This document shows positions 17,990 through 26,895 of a stretch of 64,000 nucleotides of DNA, in pieces. The notes beneath the pieces are model-generated. The model did not search any database. It saw only the letters and a program-made list of their open reading frames with translations, and had not been told where the DNA came from. Both the position numbers and the translations under genes were made by a program. Position 1 is the first letter of the stretch. Every line of letters starts with the position of its first letter. The DNA comes from Blastocatellia bacterium (GTDB taxonomy: Bacteria > Acidobacteriota > Blastocatellia > Chloracidobacteriales > JADJPF01), in NCBI GenBank assembly GCA_025057015.1, contig JANWYG010000018.1:1-64000 (forward strand). Direction: 5' to 3'.

Positions 17990-19516
17990 ATGGAGAAGGT
18001 GTATAATTATGCTCGCATGGGCGTCGATGCTAGAAGTATAACAGAGCAACAGTATAGAAACTGCGTGCTTAGATTCAAGCACTTACATAATGCTCAGGCT
18101 GTCTTTGCAAAGATAGGGCATGTCCCTGCTGGGACGACTGCTGTTGAAATGAGGATATTTGCTGGCCTGAAAAAGCTTAAGACCTTACTTGATACTGCAC
18201 CTGCCTTAGTTATCACTGCTCAGCTTAATGCTGTCGAAGGAATGTTGAAGGAGTATGAGGAATGGTTGGATCAGAGTGAGAGTACGGTCACTCCTTTTGA
18301 CCTGCGGCAGTATATTCGCCGTAATGAACTTGGTCGCGAAGACTTGATTGAATATGCCAGGTATCTAAGCTTACGGCGGCAAAATACAACTGATGGGCGC
18401 GGAAAGTTGGAGTTACTTCTGTCTGAGTTGCACAAAACTCTAGGGCATGCTGAGCGCGAGATGTTACTTTCTGAGCTTTTTCCCGAGGCTACCATTTCGC
18501 CAGCAGCATTACAGGTGCTTGAGCAGATCAAGCTGCTTGCAGCGCGTGTGGACGAGCTTGCGACGCTGGCAGATCTAGTAGATTCTGACATAGTTAATGT
18601 TGCAAGGAGGCTCAAAGCTGACCTAGGAACTTCGCTTTGGACTTCTGAAGCGATAGCTGTAGTAAGTGAGTTCAACGCTAGGCTCGGAGAGGAATTGCGC
18701 CGGCTTTTCGTTGCAGAACGGCACTTCGTTATAGAGTCTTGTAGGCGACTAAGAAGTCTAGGTATAAGTTACATAGCTAAAGCTAATGAATCGGGAGCGT
18801 TAAATGTCGAACAAGCAGCGCGGCTTGCAGAAAGATCTGAGGAACTGCTTGAGCAGAACTACAACACTAATTTCCAGAAGTTGCAACAGTTGGCTAAAGT
18901 AGGTACTTGGCTACGGCAAGCGTTGCGCACGCTTGAGCCACAGCCAGCAACTACTGCTGAGCTCAAGCGGCTTGCTGTAGCTCGTCCAAAGCCAGAAAGG
19001 GAAAGCAGTATAGACCCTATTAGCTTTACGCTTGATTATGCCGACTACAAGGTTGTTGAAGAGCAACTTGTTCGACGAGTGGAAGAGCTTAAATCGATTC
19101 TAGAGCAACGTCGAAGGCTGTCTGGCATGGAGGTAGTGCAGCTAAAAAACAGCGTGTTACTTTTGACCGAGTGGGAGATAGCCTCAGTTATGTCTGTGAG
19201 AGAGATGGTGGATAAGTCTAAGCGGATGCCGTATGAGTTGATAAGACGAGGTATAGGACTGGTGGCAGAACTACAGGAAACGACGGCAGTGCTTGCAGGA
19301 AACCCTGGGGAAATCCCTCAGAGAACTATAAGAAACCTGTCTTACTTACTAGAGCAATCTAAGCAGGTACAGGGAGAATTAGAAACTATCAGCCGGGCTT
19401 GTAGAAGAGCTCAACAGATAGAACTCGCTCTGAACCTGCATTGTACTCGCAACAAACTGCAGGACTGTAGCCAGCGTGCGCAGCAAGCTTTGCGTAGTTT
19501 AGGCTATGAGGTTTAG
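17990..19516 (+). CDS. Large helical/coiled-coil protein of unknown function
   Basis: The 508-residue soluble protein is almost entirely helical, with heptad-like Leu/Glu/Arg/Gln runs (for example near residues 170-200, 265-300, 350-380 and 440-500). No enzymatic motif, signal peptide or transmembrane helix is visible. The start is uncertain: ATG at 17990 gives the longest product but lacks a clear RBS, while ATG at 18017 follows GGAGAAGG at some distance. Its stop overlaps the convergent KH-protein gene by 4 nt. A structural or scaffolding role is possible but not supported by any motif. Confidence 0.6.
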   Translation: MEKVYNYARMGVDARSITEQQYRNCVLRFKHLHNAQAVFAKIGHVPAGTTAVEMRIFAGLKKLKTLLDTAPALVITAQLNAVEGMLKEYEEWLDQSESTVTPFDLRQYIRRNELGREDLIEYARYLSLRRQNTTDGRGKLELLLSELHKTLGHAEREMLLSELFPEATISPAALQVLEQIKLLAARVDELATLADLVDSDIVNVARRLKADLGTSLWTSEAIAVVSEFNARLGEELRRLFVAERHFVIESCRRLRSLGISYIAKANESGALNVEQAARLAERSEELLEQNYNTNFQKLQQLAKVGTWLRQALRTLEPQPATTAELKRLAVARPKPERESSIDPISFTLDYADYKVVEEQLVRRVEELKSILEQRRRLSGMEVVQLKNSVLLLTEWEIASVMSVREMVDKSKRMPYELIRRGIGLVAELQETTAVLAGNPGEIPQRTIRNLSYLLEQSKQVQGELETISRACRRAQQIELALNLHCTRNKLQDCSQRAQQALRSLGYEV

Positions 19517-19764
19517 CGCTTTTCGCGAACATCCACTATAGCCTCAATCTGAGCCTTGGAAGCAGCAGCGCGGATTATTGATCGGATAGAGTTGATGGTT
19601 TGGCCTCCTCGGCCGATAATTCTGCTGTAGTCACTTCTAGCTACTTCCACAAAGTAGTGGTGTTTATTGCCTTGGACAGTTTCGGTCACTACTACCGCTT
19701 CGGGTCGTTCGGCGAGGCTTCGTAGGAGATACTCTATTAGTTGTTTGAACCTTTTGTGTTTCAT
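19513..19764 (-). CDS. KH-domain RNA-binding protein, KhpA/YlqC-like
   Basis: The 83-residue protein is a single type II KH domain with the GxxG loop in SRIIGRGGQTINSIRSIIRA. Length and start (KQLIEYLLRSLAERPEAVVV) match the KhpA (YlqC) family, small RNA chaperones linked to cell-wall and translation control. Such genes usually sit with rpsP-rimM-trmD; here it stands alone beside an unknown coiled-coil gene, which is atypical. Confidence 0.88.
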   Translation of the reverse strand: MKHKRFKQLIEYLLRSLAERPEAVVVTETVQGNKHHYFVEVARSDYSRIIGRGGQTINSIRSIIRAAASKAQIEAIVDVREKR

Positions 19765-19831
19765 AAGTTTGAGGCAATTGGCTTCCTTAGCTATTATTTA
19801 TTTATAAAAATCTTATGGGAGGCTGGCTTGT

Positions 19832-20872
19832 ATGCGCAAGCTAGTAATAATGTTGGTTTTGCTTACATTAGATGTTTATTCTCAGCAGAAGTATCGAGTG
19901 ATTAAGGTACTGAGCGGAGATCTTATGGTATTGGAGGATGGTCAGAAGCTAAGGTTAATGGGTGCTGACGCACCGGTTATGGCACAAGGTAAGCGCCTGG
20001 GGCAGGAACCTTGGGCAAGTGCTGCAAAGGCTACTCTGGAAGAGCTAGTTTTGGATAAAGAGGTGATTGTAGATAGTCTTGGGCTCAAGTTGGATGAGTA
20101 CGGCAGGAGAATAGGCTTGGTTTATGTAGGTGGGCTTTGGATTGACAGGGAGATGGTGGCGCGTGGGCAGGCAGTTGTTCAGAATAATCAGTATCTTGAA
20201 CGTAAGCATAAGGTAGAGCTGATGGCTGCTCAGAGCGAGGCTCGCAGGCAAGGTTTGGGCATATGGGATCCGTTTAACTTGCTGCCGATGCCGCCGCGTG
20301 AGTTTCGGGCCGCTCACAAGATGAGCGAAGGAGATGACTCTAAAGTAGATGCGTGGAAATATGCTGTAAAGCCATCGGAAAAACCGTCAGAGCAGAAAGA
20401 AGTTAAGGATCTTATTGTAAGACAGCAGCCAAAGCCGAAAGGGGGTGTAGAGCCGAGGCTTGCTCAAATTCAACGGGCAATGGATCTAAACACTCCGCCG
20501 CCTACGGGCAAGGCTGCTGGGATTGAACAAGCTTCCTTGATGTATGAGACGTTGAAGCAGATTAAGCAAAAGGTAGATACCGGGATAGGTATGGCCGAAC
20601 TCGAAGCACTTACTCATCATGCTGAAGCTCAATATCGAGGTATAGCGGATTTGGGGATAGATAAAGCCCTGATGGGTGATTTTAACGATGCCATCGAAGG
20701 TTATAAGCTAGCTATAGCAGCCTATAAGAAATCCAAGGAGGCGACTGGCGAGAACGCAGAAAGGTATAGAAAATTGATGAACGACGCTCTAGATCTTTCG
20801 GATAGAGCGATAGAACTGGCTAGGCGGCGCGTCGAATTTCTTAAAAAACCCAGGGACTGGGCTGATCGCTAG
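19832..20872 (+). CDS. Exported SNase-like (TNase fold) protein with helical C-terminal region
   Basis: The 346-residue protein has a signal peptide (about residues 1-18) and a staphylococcal-nuclease-like OB domain (about 20-145) with RVIKVLSGDLMVLEDGQKLR, LMGADAP and GLGIWDP near its end. In true thermonucleases the first motif reads DGDT; here it is SGDL, and the Arg of the usual RLxGIDxPE is followed by LMGADAPVM, so nuclease activity is doubtful. The C-terminal half (about 215-345) is helical with a TPR/MIT-like pattern (DFNDAIEGYKLAIAAYKK). The 3' end overlaps the convergent DHS-like gene by 4 nt. Confidence 0.75.
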   Translation: MRKLVIMLVLLTLDVYSQQKYRVIKVLSGDLMVLEDGQKLRLMGADAPVMAQGKRLGQEPWASAAKATLEELVLDKEVIVDSLGLKLDEYGRRIGLVYVGGLWIDREMVARGQAVVQNNQYLERKHKVELMAAQSEARRQGLGIWDPFNLLPMPPREFRAAHKMSEGDDSKVDAWKYAVKPSEKPSEQKEVKDLIVRQQPKPKGGVEPRLAQIQRAMDLNTPPPTGKAAGIEQASLMYETLKQIKQKVDTGIGMAELEALTHHAEAQYRGIADLGIDKALMGDFNDAIEGYKLAIAAYKKSKEATGENAERYRKLMNDALDLSDRAIELARRRVEFLKKPRDWADR

Positions 20873-21849
20873 TGATTTAGTATTAGCGCAAACATAAGTG
20901 GACAGACTATTGAAGCGTCTGATTCTATTATATACTTAGGTGTATCTAGGCCTAGCTTACCCCAAGTGATTTTTTCGTTCGGTACCGCTCCGGAGTACGA
21001 TCCGTAGCTGGTAGTAGAGTCACTTATTTGACAGAAGTATGCCCAGAGGGGCACGTGTTCTCGCCGTAAATCTTGGTGTAGCATCGGAACGACGCATATT
21101 GGAAAGTCACCTGCTATTCCGCCTCCTATTTGATAGAAGCCGATCGGATGTTCTGCTGAGGTTTTTGTATACCACTCAGCAAGCTGTATCATATACTCTA
21201 TTCCAGTGCGTACGGTATGGACGTGCTTGATTTCACCGCTTATGCAGTGTGCTGCATACATGTTTCCCATGGTTGAATCTTCCCAACCGGGAACGACTAT
21301 TGGCAAGTCATGCTCCATAGCTGCGTACACCCAGCAGTCGCGTACATCTATCTGGTAGTATTCTTCGAGGGCACCACTACGCAGTATCTTGTACATGAAT
21401 TCATGTGGAAAGTAAGACTCACCAGCTCGATCTGCACGTATCCATTCTTCCAACAAAGCTGCTTCCAGTCGGCGCATTGCTTCCATTTCGGGGATACAAG
21501 TATCTGTTACGCGGTTGAGGTGACGTTCAAGCAGAGCTTGTTCATCTTCTGGACGCAGATCTCTATAGTTTGGTATTCGTTCGTAGAAGTCATGGGCTAC
21601 GAGATTGAATAGATCCTCTTCTAAGTTCGCTCCGGTACATGAGATAGCGTGTATTTTGCCGCAGCGTATCATCTCAGCAAGTGAGACCCCTAGCTCGGCA
21701 GTGCTCATGGCGCCGGCTATAGTGACCATCATGTAGCCGCCGGATTCGATATGCCTGATGTAGGCGTCAGAAGCATCTATCAAAGCAGCTGCATTGAAGT
21801 GCCGGAAATGATGTCTTAGGTATGTGCTGATCGGCCCATATTTGGACAT
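20869..21849 (-). CDS. Deoxyhypusine synthase-family protein
   Basis: The 326-residue protein matches the DHS fold: MMVTIAGAMSTAELGVSLAE, ISCTGANLEEDLFNLVAHD, IVVPGWEDSTMGNMYA and IGGGIAGDFPICVVPM with the NAD-binding elements. EKITWGKLG carries the Lys that forms the enzyme-aminobutyl intermediate in eukaryotic DHS. In eukaryotes and archaea DHS modifies eIF5A; bacteria have no eIF5A lysine target, and some bacterial members make homospermidine or act on other amines. No polyamine gene is adjacent, so the substrate is open. Confidence 0.88.
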   Translation of the reverse strand: MSKYGPISTYLRHHFRHFNAAALIDASDAYIRHIESGGYMMVTIAGAMSTAELGVSLAEMIRCGKIHAISCTGANLEEDLFNLVAHDFYERIPNYRDLRPEDEQALLERHLNRVTDTCIPEMEAMRRLEAALLEEWIRADRAGESYFPHEFMYKILRSGALEEYYQIDVRDCWVYAAMEHDLPIVVPGWEDSTMGNMYAAHCISGEIKHVHTVRTGIEYMIQLAEWYTKTSAEHPIGFYQIGGGIAGDFPICVVPMLHQDLRREHVPLWAYFCQISDSTTSYGSYSGAVPNEKITWGKLGLDTPKYIIESDASIVCPLMFALILNH

Positions 21850-21893
21850 CGAATAACCCTCCTGCAGGTATAGGTAAATTCTATAGATACATC

Positions 21894-22394
21894 CTATTCG
21901 CTGGATAGATCAACGCTGATTGTCCGAATAAAGTCTGCTACTGCCGATATCCGGCGTTTCAAACTCTCTTGGCGGATATTGTTGAGTGTCTCTGTAAGCG
22001 ATTGTAGCCGTTTAAGGGCTTGTTGCCGGTGTTGTGGCAGCAGTAGAGCATCGAGGCAAGTAGCCACGGCAGCAAATATCTTTGTCTTGTCAATTCCTTC
22101 TTCTTTTGCCGGCAAGAGAAGTAGCTCGGCAAGCTGTGAACGTAACCGAAATACAGAAGGTTCGTCAAGAGATTCAAGCGATGCTTCTAGATCTTCCAGA
22201 TAAGGTAGCAGCAGGTCGAAAAGTAAATCTTTACTGCTGCTGTCTTCGGTTGGCGTATTAGAGAGGCTGTGAGTAGCGGCTGCTGGTGCTACTCGCTCGA
22301 GAACTTGTTCTTCTAGTGACTTAGTGGGCTTGCCTGAAGAAGCTTTGCCAAGCTCTTCTTGTAGTAGGCTATCTAGATTATCTAGTTTGGACAT
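21894..22394 (-). CDS. Small acidic helical protein of unknown function
   Basis: I do not recognise this 166-residue protein. It has a Ser/Thr/Glu-rich disordered N-terminal third and a helical remainder (LLFDLLLPYLEDLEASLESL, ALKRLQSLTETLNNIRQ). No signal peptide, membrane segment or zinc motif is visible. It lies 44 nt upstream of and co-directional with the DHS-like gene, which suggests one operon. The start ATG is supported by a GGAG-like sequence nearby. Confidence 0.6.
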   Translation of the reverse strand: MSKLDNLDSLLQEELGKASSGKPTKSLEEQVLERVAPAAATHSLSNTPTEDSSSKDLLFDLLLPYLEDLEASLESLDEPSVFRLRSQLAELLLLPAKEEGIDKTKIFAAVATCLDALLLPQHRQQALKRLQSLTETLNNIRQESLKRRISAVADFIRTISVDLSSE

Positions 22395-22416
22395 GGTGTC
22401 TCCTCGGATTTCTTCG

Positions 22417-22445
22417 TTGACAAACTTAGACTAGGTCTTTATCCT
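22417..22445 (+). promoter_or_regulatory. Sigma-70 promoter for tRNA-Val (and possibly thrS)
   Basis: TTGACA (22417-22422), a 17-nt spacer and TATCCT (22440-22445) form a near-consensus promoter. The predicted start is about 45 nt upstream of the tRNA gene. It is divergent from the 21894-22394 gene. Confidence 0.6.
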
Positions 22446-22495
22446 TAGCATCTCAAATAGTTGTTTCAATTTTTGCAGAAGGTTCGGCAAAGTTT

Positions 22496-22567
<72 letters not shown>

Positions 22568-22591
22568 TCTCCGTATAGCAAGCGCCGGGGG

Positions 22592-22724
22592 AACTTATTT
22601 TATATCAGGTCCGCAAGATCTGTAGCTAAATTTCTAAGCGACAGACGCTGATATAAGTTGTTTTAGTCCGGGCCTCAGTGCTGAGGCTACTTAAGCCGAT
22701 TATGAACTCTTATTGTGTGCCCGG
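22592..22724 (+). promoter_or_regulatory. Structured 5' leader upstream of thrS
   Basis: The 170 nt between the tRNA and thrS contain nested complementarities. AACTTATTTTATATCAG (22592-22608) pairs with CTGATATAAGTT (22648-22659), enclosing CTGTAGCT/AGCGACAG (22620-22627 with 22637-22644). A second domain pairs CCGGGC (22668-22673) with GCCCGG (22719-22724), next to the hairpin GCCTCA-GTGC-TGAGGC (22672-22687). No T-box AGGGUGG element and no SRP GGAA core are present. A threonyl-tRNA or ThrRS autoregulatory leader is a plausible but untested role. Confidence 0.5.
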
Positions 22725-22737
22725 CAAAATCTAGGTT

Positions 22738-24657
22738 ATGAGTTTGCAGGAGAGACCTTATACTGCTTTTGACGCCATCAAGGCTCGTGATCATGAACTA
22801 GCGAAGCAAGCTATAGCGGCCCGCGTAAATGGTGAGCTACGTGACCTGAATTCTCAGGTTGAGCCAGGGGATGTTGTAGAAGCTGTTGTGCCAGGTACGC
22901 GTGAAGCGCTGGAGATATATCGTCATTCGAGCGCTCACTTGCTTGCAGCAGCTGTGTTAGAGCTGTTTCCTGGCACGCGTTTGGGAATAGGGCCAGCCCT
23001 GCTTGACGATCCTAAGGGAGGATTCTTCTACGATTTTCAGCGTGATGAAAAGTTTACTCCTGAGGATCTGGAAAAAATAGAACGTAAGATGAAAGAGTTG
23101 GTGCGTCGAAACCTGCCGTATGTTCGAGTAGAGCTTCCCAAGCAGAAAGCTCTAGAGCAGTTTAGGGCTATGGGTGAAGAGCTCAAGTGCGAGTTGATAG
23201 ACGACAAGGGTGGCGAGATGGTGAGTTGTTATAAGCTAGGTGAGACGTTCATAGATTTCTGTCTTGGCCCGCATATTCCGTCGACAGGTAGGATCAAGGC
23301 GTTCAAATTACTTTCGCTGGCCGGGGCGTATTGGTTGGGAGACAGCGACCGACCGCAGATGCAACGTATCTATGGTACTTCGTTCTTTACTCAGGAGGAG
23401 CTTGATAGCTGGCTACGTCAGCGAGAAGAGGCTGAAAAGCGCGACCATCGCCGCTTGGGACGTGAGCTCGACCTGTTTAGTATACAGGAAGAATATGGCG
23501 CTGGGTTAGTCTTTTGGCATCCTAAGGGTGGGATAATTAGAAAGGAAATAGAGGATTTTCTACGTGAGCAGCTGATTCGGCGTGGCTACGGGTTGGTGTT
23601 TACCCCTCAGCTAGCTAAGCGCGAGCTGTGGAAAGTTTCCGGTCATGAGGAAAATTATGCTGAATCTATGTTTGCTCCTATGCAGATGGACGAAGTAGAC
23701 TACCGTGTCCGTCCTATGAACTGTCCGTTTCACATAGGCATATACAAGTCCGAACAGCGCTCCTATAGAGATCTTCCCTTGCGATATGCTGAATTTGGTA
23801 CGGTCTATAGATACGAACTAGCTGGTGCTCTTCATGGACTGCTGCGTGTCCGAGGCTTTACTCAGGATGATGCCCATCTGTTCTGTACGCCGGAGGTGCT
23901 TAAGGATGAGATACGGGGTTGTATAGACTTTACTCGTTGTGTTTACTCTACGTTTGGGTTTCATGAGTTCAAAGTAGAACTTTCGGTACGCGGCGCGCAG
24001 AAGAGATACATGGGCGATGACAAAAGCTGGGAGCAAGCCGAAAATGCTCTTGCCGAAGCTTTGGCTGATGAAGAAATAGCGTATGAGCGCATGGAAGGGG
24101 AAGCTGCTTTCTATGGTCCAAAGATAGACTTTAAAGTGGTAGATGCTATAGGCCGAACATGGCAACTTACCACTATTCAGGTGGATTTCAACCTGCCACA
24201 GCGTTTTCAGCTAGAGTATATAGGAAGTGATAATCAGCCTCATCGACCTATAATGATACATAGAGCGTTGCTTGGTAGCTTGGAGCGCTTCTTTGGTATA
24301 TTGATAGAGCACTTTGAAGGTAAGTTTCCGCTGTGGCTTGCGCCGGTGCAGGTGAAAGTACTGCCTATCACTGATAGGCAAAACGACTTCTGTCGCAACT
24401 TGCAGGCGCAGCTTATGAGGTCTGGTATTAGGGCTGAGGTTGATCTCAAAGGTGATAAGATAGGTGCTAAGATACGTAATGCCCGGCTTGAGCGCGTGCC
24501 TTTTATGTTAATCGTAGGTGATAGGGAGGCTGAAGCTGGGCTTGTAGCTGTGCGCGAGAGGACGAAAGGTGAGCTTGGAGTAATGTCTGTCGGAAGTTTC
24601 ATAGAACGTGCGAAAGCTCTGATAACCTCTAGAGCGCTCGATCATGGGCATTTTTGA
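22738..24657 (+). CDS. thrS: Threonine--tRNA ligase
   Basis: The 639-residue class II synthetase has an N-terminal TGS domain (about 1-65) and the editing domain with [17 protein letters not shown] and a second metal/editing motif around DFCLGPHIP. The catalytic core has [10 protein letters not shown] (zinc Cys), [20 protein letters not shown] and [12 protein letters not shown], and the C-terminal anticodon-binding domain ([16 protein letters not shown]) completes it. It charges tRNA-Thr. It heads the translation operon thrS-infC-rpmI-rplT-pheST and has a structured leader. The RBS before ATG 22738 is weak. Confidence 0.97.
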   Translation: MSLQERPYTAFDAIKARDHELAKQAIAARVNGELRDLNSQVEPGDVVEAVVPGTREALEIYRHSSAHLLAAAVLELFPGTRLGIGPALLDDPKGGFFYDFQRDEKFTPEDLEKIERKMKELVRRNLPYVRVELPKQKALEQFRAMGEELKCELIDDKGGEMVSCYKLGETFIDFCLGPHIPSTGRIKAFKLLSLAGAYWLGDSDRPQMQRIYGTSFFTQEELDSWLRQREEAEKRDHRRLGRELDLFSIQEEYGAGLVFWHPKGGIIRKEIEDFLREQLIRRGYGLVFTPQLAKRELWKVSGHEENYAESMFAPMQMDEVDYRVRPMNCPFHIGIYKSEQRSYRDLPLRYAEFGTVYRYELAGALHGLLRVRGFTQDDAHLFCTPEVLKDEIRGCIDFTRCVYSTFGFHEFKVELSVRGAQKRYMGDDKSWEQAENALAEALADEEIAYERMEGEAAFYGPKIDFKVVDAIGRTWQLTTIQVDFNLPQRFQLEYIGSDNQPHRPIMIHRALLGSLERFFGILIEHFEGKFPLWLAPVQVKVLPITDRQNDFCRNLQAQLMRSGIRAEVDLKGDKIGAKIRNARLERVPFMLIVGDREAEAGLVAVRERTKGELGVMSVGSFIERAKALITSRALDHGHF

Positions 24658-24681
24658 AACTAGAAGACAAGGAGGCAGAGT

Positions 24682-25236
24682 ATCAGTACACACTATCCGC
24701 ATGGAAAACGTTCGAAGCAAAATCAAGGGCCGCAGGTACGTACAAACGAGCATATACGTGGTGTATCCGAGGTCAGGGTGATAGATGAAGACGGCATGCA
24801 GCTTGGAATAATGCCGCCGATGCAGGCTCTGGAAATAGCTAGGGAAAGAGGTCTAGATCTAGTGGAAATAGCTCCTCAAGCTAATCCGCCGGTCTGTAGG
24901 ATTATCAACTATGGAAAATGGCTGTACGAGCAGAAAAAGAAGGCGCATGAAGCTAAGAAAAAGCAGACTACTATCACGGTTAAGGAAATCAAGTTCAGAC
25001 CAGGTACAGACGATCATGATTACGAGTTTAAAAAGAACAACGCTATAAGGATCTTGCAGGATGGTGACAAGGTAAAAGCCAGCGTGAGGTTTGTAGGAAG
25101 GGAAATAACGCACAAGGAGCTTGGCGAACAGTTGTTGGCTCGACTTGAGCAGGATTTAGCTAAGTTTGCAAATGTAGAATCCAGGCCGAAGATGGAAGGT
25201 ATGTATATGTTTGTCATCTTTGCGCCAAAGAAGTGA
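24682..25236 (+). CDS. infC: Translation initiation factor IF-3 (AUC start codon)
   Basis: The 184-residue factor prevents premature 50S joining and checks start-codon pairing. Starting at GTG 24778 would lose the essential N-terminal segment [18 protein letters not shown]. Reading back in frame gives an open stretch to TAG 24661, and ATC at 24682 stands 6 nt after the strong AAGGAGG (24669-24675) with no ATG, GTG or TTG available between. IF-3 genes are known to use AUU/AUC/AUA starts for autoregulation, so AUC is the best start. The C-terminal domain [17 protein letters not shown] is standard. Confidence 0.93.
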   Translation: MSTHYPHGKRSKQNQGPQVRTNEHIRGVSEVRVIDEDGMQLGIMPPMQALEIARERGLDLVEIAPQANPPVCRIINYGKWLYEQKKKAHEAKKKQTTITVKEIKFRPGTDDHDYEFKKNNAIRILQDGDKVKASVRFVGREITHKELGEQLLARLEQDLAKFANVESRPKMEGMYMFVIFAPKK

Positions 25237-25248
25237 GGAAAAGGACTT

Positions 25249-25452
25249 ATGCCGAAACTGAAAACTCATAAGGGTGCAGCTAAACGCTTCCGCTTTACGG
25301 CAAGTGGCAAGATAAAGCGTGGCCATTCGCATGCACGTCACATACTTACGAAAAAGAGTGCTAAGCGCAAACGTCGGTTGGATATAGATACGTTTGTTTC
25401 CGAAGCAGACGAAAGACATGTAAGTATTATGCTACCTTACGGGCGTAAATAG
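25249..25452 (+). CDS. rpmI: Ribosomal protein bL35
   Basis: The 67-residue basic protein has the canonical [17 protein letters not shown] start and [20 protein letters not shown], a 50S subunit component. It lies 12 nt after infC, with the RBS GAGG at the infC stop, in the conserved infC-rpmI-rplT order. Confidence 0.97.
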   Translation: MPKLKTHKGAAKRFRFTASGKIKRGHSHARHILTKKSAKRKRRLDIDTFVSEADERHVSIMLPYGRK

Positions 25453-25464
25453 GGAGGATGTGTT

Positions 25465-25836
25465 ATGCCTCGTGCTAAGCGTGGAAACAAGCGCCTACAA
25501 AGGCGCAAGAAGATCTTGCAGTTGGCTAAAGGTTATCGAGGGAATAAAAGCAAGCTGTATAGGCATGCTAAAGAGTCGGTCGAGCGAGCGCTGAAATTTG
25601 CTTATATAGGCCGTAAGCTTAAAAAACGCGATTATCGTAGTTTATGGATAGTGCGGATAGGAGCGGCGGCTAGGGAAAATGGCCTCAACTATAGCCAGTT
25701 GATGCACGGCTTGAAGCTTGCTGGCGTTGAGCTGGATCGTAAGACCTTAGCTGACCTTGCAGTTAATGACTCCAAAGGGTTTGGCGAAATAGTAGCTATA
25801 GCTAAGAAAGCGCTTGCTTCTGAAAAAGCTGCGTAG
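25465..25836 (+). CDS. rplT: Ribosomal protein bL20
   Basis: The 123-residue 50S assembly protein has [35 protein letters not shown] and the C-terminal domain [20 protein letters not shown]. bL20 represses its own operon in several bacteria by binding the rpmI or rplT leader; no obvious pseudoknot was checked here. It lies 12 nt after rpmI with AGGAGG-like RBS. Confidence 0.97.
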   Translation: MPRAKRGNKRLQRRKKILQLAKGYRGNKSKLYRHAKESVERALKFAYIGRKLKKRDYRSLWIVRIGAAARENGLNYSQLMHGLKLAGVELDRKTLADLAVNDSKGFGEIVAIAKKALASEKAA

Positions 25837-25863
25837 CCAAGTGCGTTAGGTTGCATTGGGAAG

Positions 25864-26889
25864 ATGAAACAGGCGGTAGAGCAGCTGAAAGAGCAGTTTC
25901 TGAATGATCTACAAGACGTCTATTCGAGTGACGGATTGCAACAAGTACGGGACACGTATTTTTCTAGGAAGAGTGGACGCATAACGCTCCTTATGAGACA
26001 GCTTGGTAAGCTGTCACCTGAGGAACGCAAAGAGGCTGGAAGACTCGTAAATGAGCTGAGGGATTTTGCAGAGTCTCTTTTTGCTGAACGTCAGCAGGCT
26101 CTGCGTCTGCAAGACGAAGCCCGCCGAGCTGAATCAGAGCGGCTGGATGTCACTTTACCGGGTAGGAGAATCAAGCCTGGTAGCGAACACCCTATAGTGC
26201 GTGTAAAGCAGCGCATAGAAGATATATTTGTTTCTATGGGGTACAGTGTCGAAGATGGTCCTGAAATAGACACTACCTTTTATAACTTCGATGCCTTAAA
26301 CATACCTGTTGGACACCCAGCACGTGAATCGCAAGACACGTTCTATATTGACTCCGAGCTTGCTCTTAGGTCGCAGACTTCCAACATACAGATACATGCT
26401 ATGCAGAAGCGTCGCCCTCCTATACGCATCATAGCTCCAGGGAAGGTCTTCCGCAGAGACAATCCAGATCCTACGCATAATCCTATGTTCTTTCAAGTAG
26501 AAGGGTTGAACGTGGCAGAAGGTATACATATGGGGCATTTGAAAGGAACTCTTCAGATCTTTTTGGAAAAGCTCTTCTCGCAGAGCGTTAGGTTGCGTTT
26601 TCGCCCCAGTTATTTTCCCTTTGTAGAGCCTGGCGCTGAGACTGATTTCAGCTGCATCTTTTGTAAAGCTGAAAGCGATTGTAGGGTTTGTAAAGGGGTA
26701 GGTTGGATCGAGCTTGGTGGAAGCGGAATGGTACATCCTAACGTGCTAAGTGCCTGTGGCATAGATCCGAAAAAGTATTCCGGCTTTGCTTTTGGCTTCG
26801 GTATAGATCGAATGACTGCCATGCTCTACGGCGTGGACGATATTCGTAATTTCTTCTCTGGTGACCTAAGGTTCCTCGAGCAGTTCTAG
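25864..26889 (+). CDS. pheS: Phenylalanine--tRNA ligase alpha subunit
   Basis: The 341-residue subunit has an N-terminal coiled coil for tRNA contact and class II motif 1 ([18 protein letters not shown]). Motif 2 is [21 protein letters not shown], and motif 3 lies in [19 protein letters not shown] Cys cluster ([18 protein letters not shown]) near residues 265-280 binds zinc, as in many bacterial PheS. It forms the alpha2beta2 enzyme with PheT, encoded 6 nt downstream. Confidence 0.96.
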   Translation: MKQAVEQLKEQFLNDLQDVYSSDGLQQVRDTYFSRKSGRITLLMRQLGKLSPEERKEAGRLVNELRDFAESLFAERQQALRLQDEARRAESERLDVTLPGRRIKPGSEHPIVRVKQRIEDIFVSMGYSVEDGPEIDTTFYNFDALNIPVGHPARESQDTFYIDSELALRSQTSNIQIHAMQKRRPPIRIIAPGKVFRRDNPDPTHNPMFFQVEGLNVAEGIHMGHLKGTLQIFLEKLFSQSVRLRFRPSYFPFVEPGAETDFSCIFCKAESDCRVCKGVGWIELGGSGMVHPNVLSACGIDPKKYSGFAFGFGIDRMTAMLYGVDDIRNFFSGDLRFLEQF

Positions 26890-26895
26890 TTTATT

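Noticed and set aside
22592-22660. Possible SRP (4.5S) RNA, prompted by CAGGTCCG
   Set aside because: The conserved GGAA tetraloop and AAGCAG internal loop do not follow; the sequence reads CAGGTCCGCAAGATC, and the stems fit a different fold.
22568-22737. T-box leader before thrS
   Set aside because: No AGGGUGGNACCGCG-like antiterminator sequence and no terminator with U-run are present.
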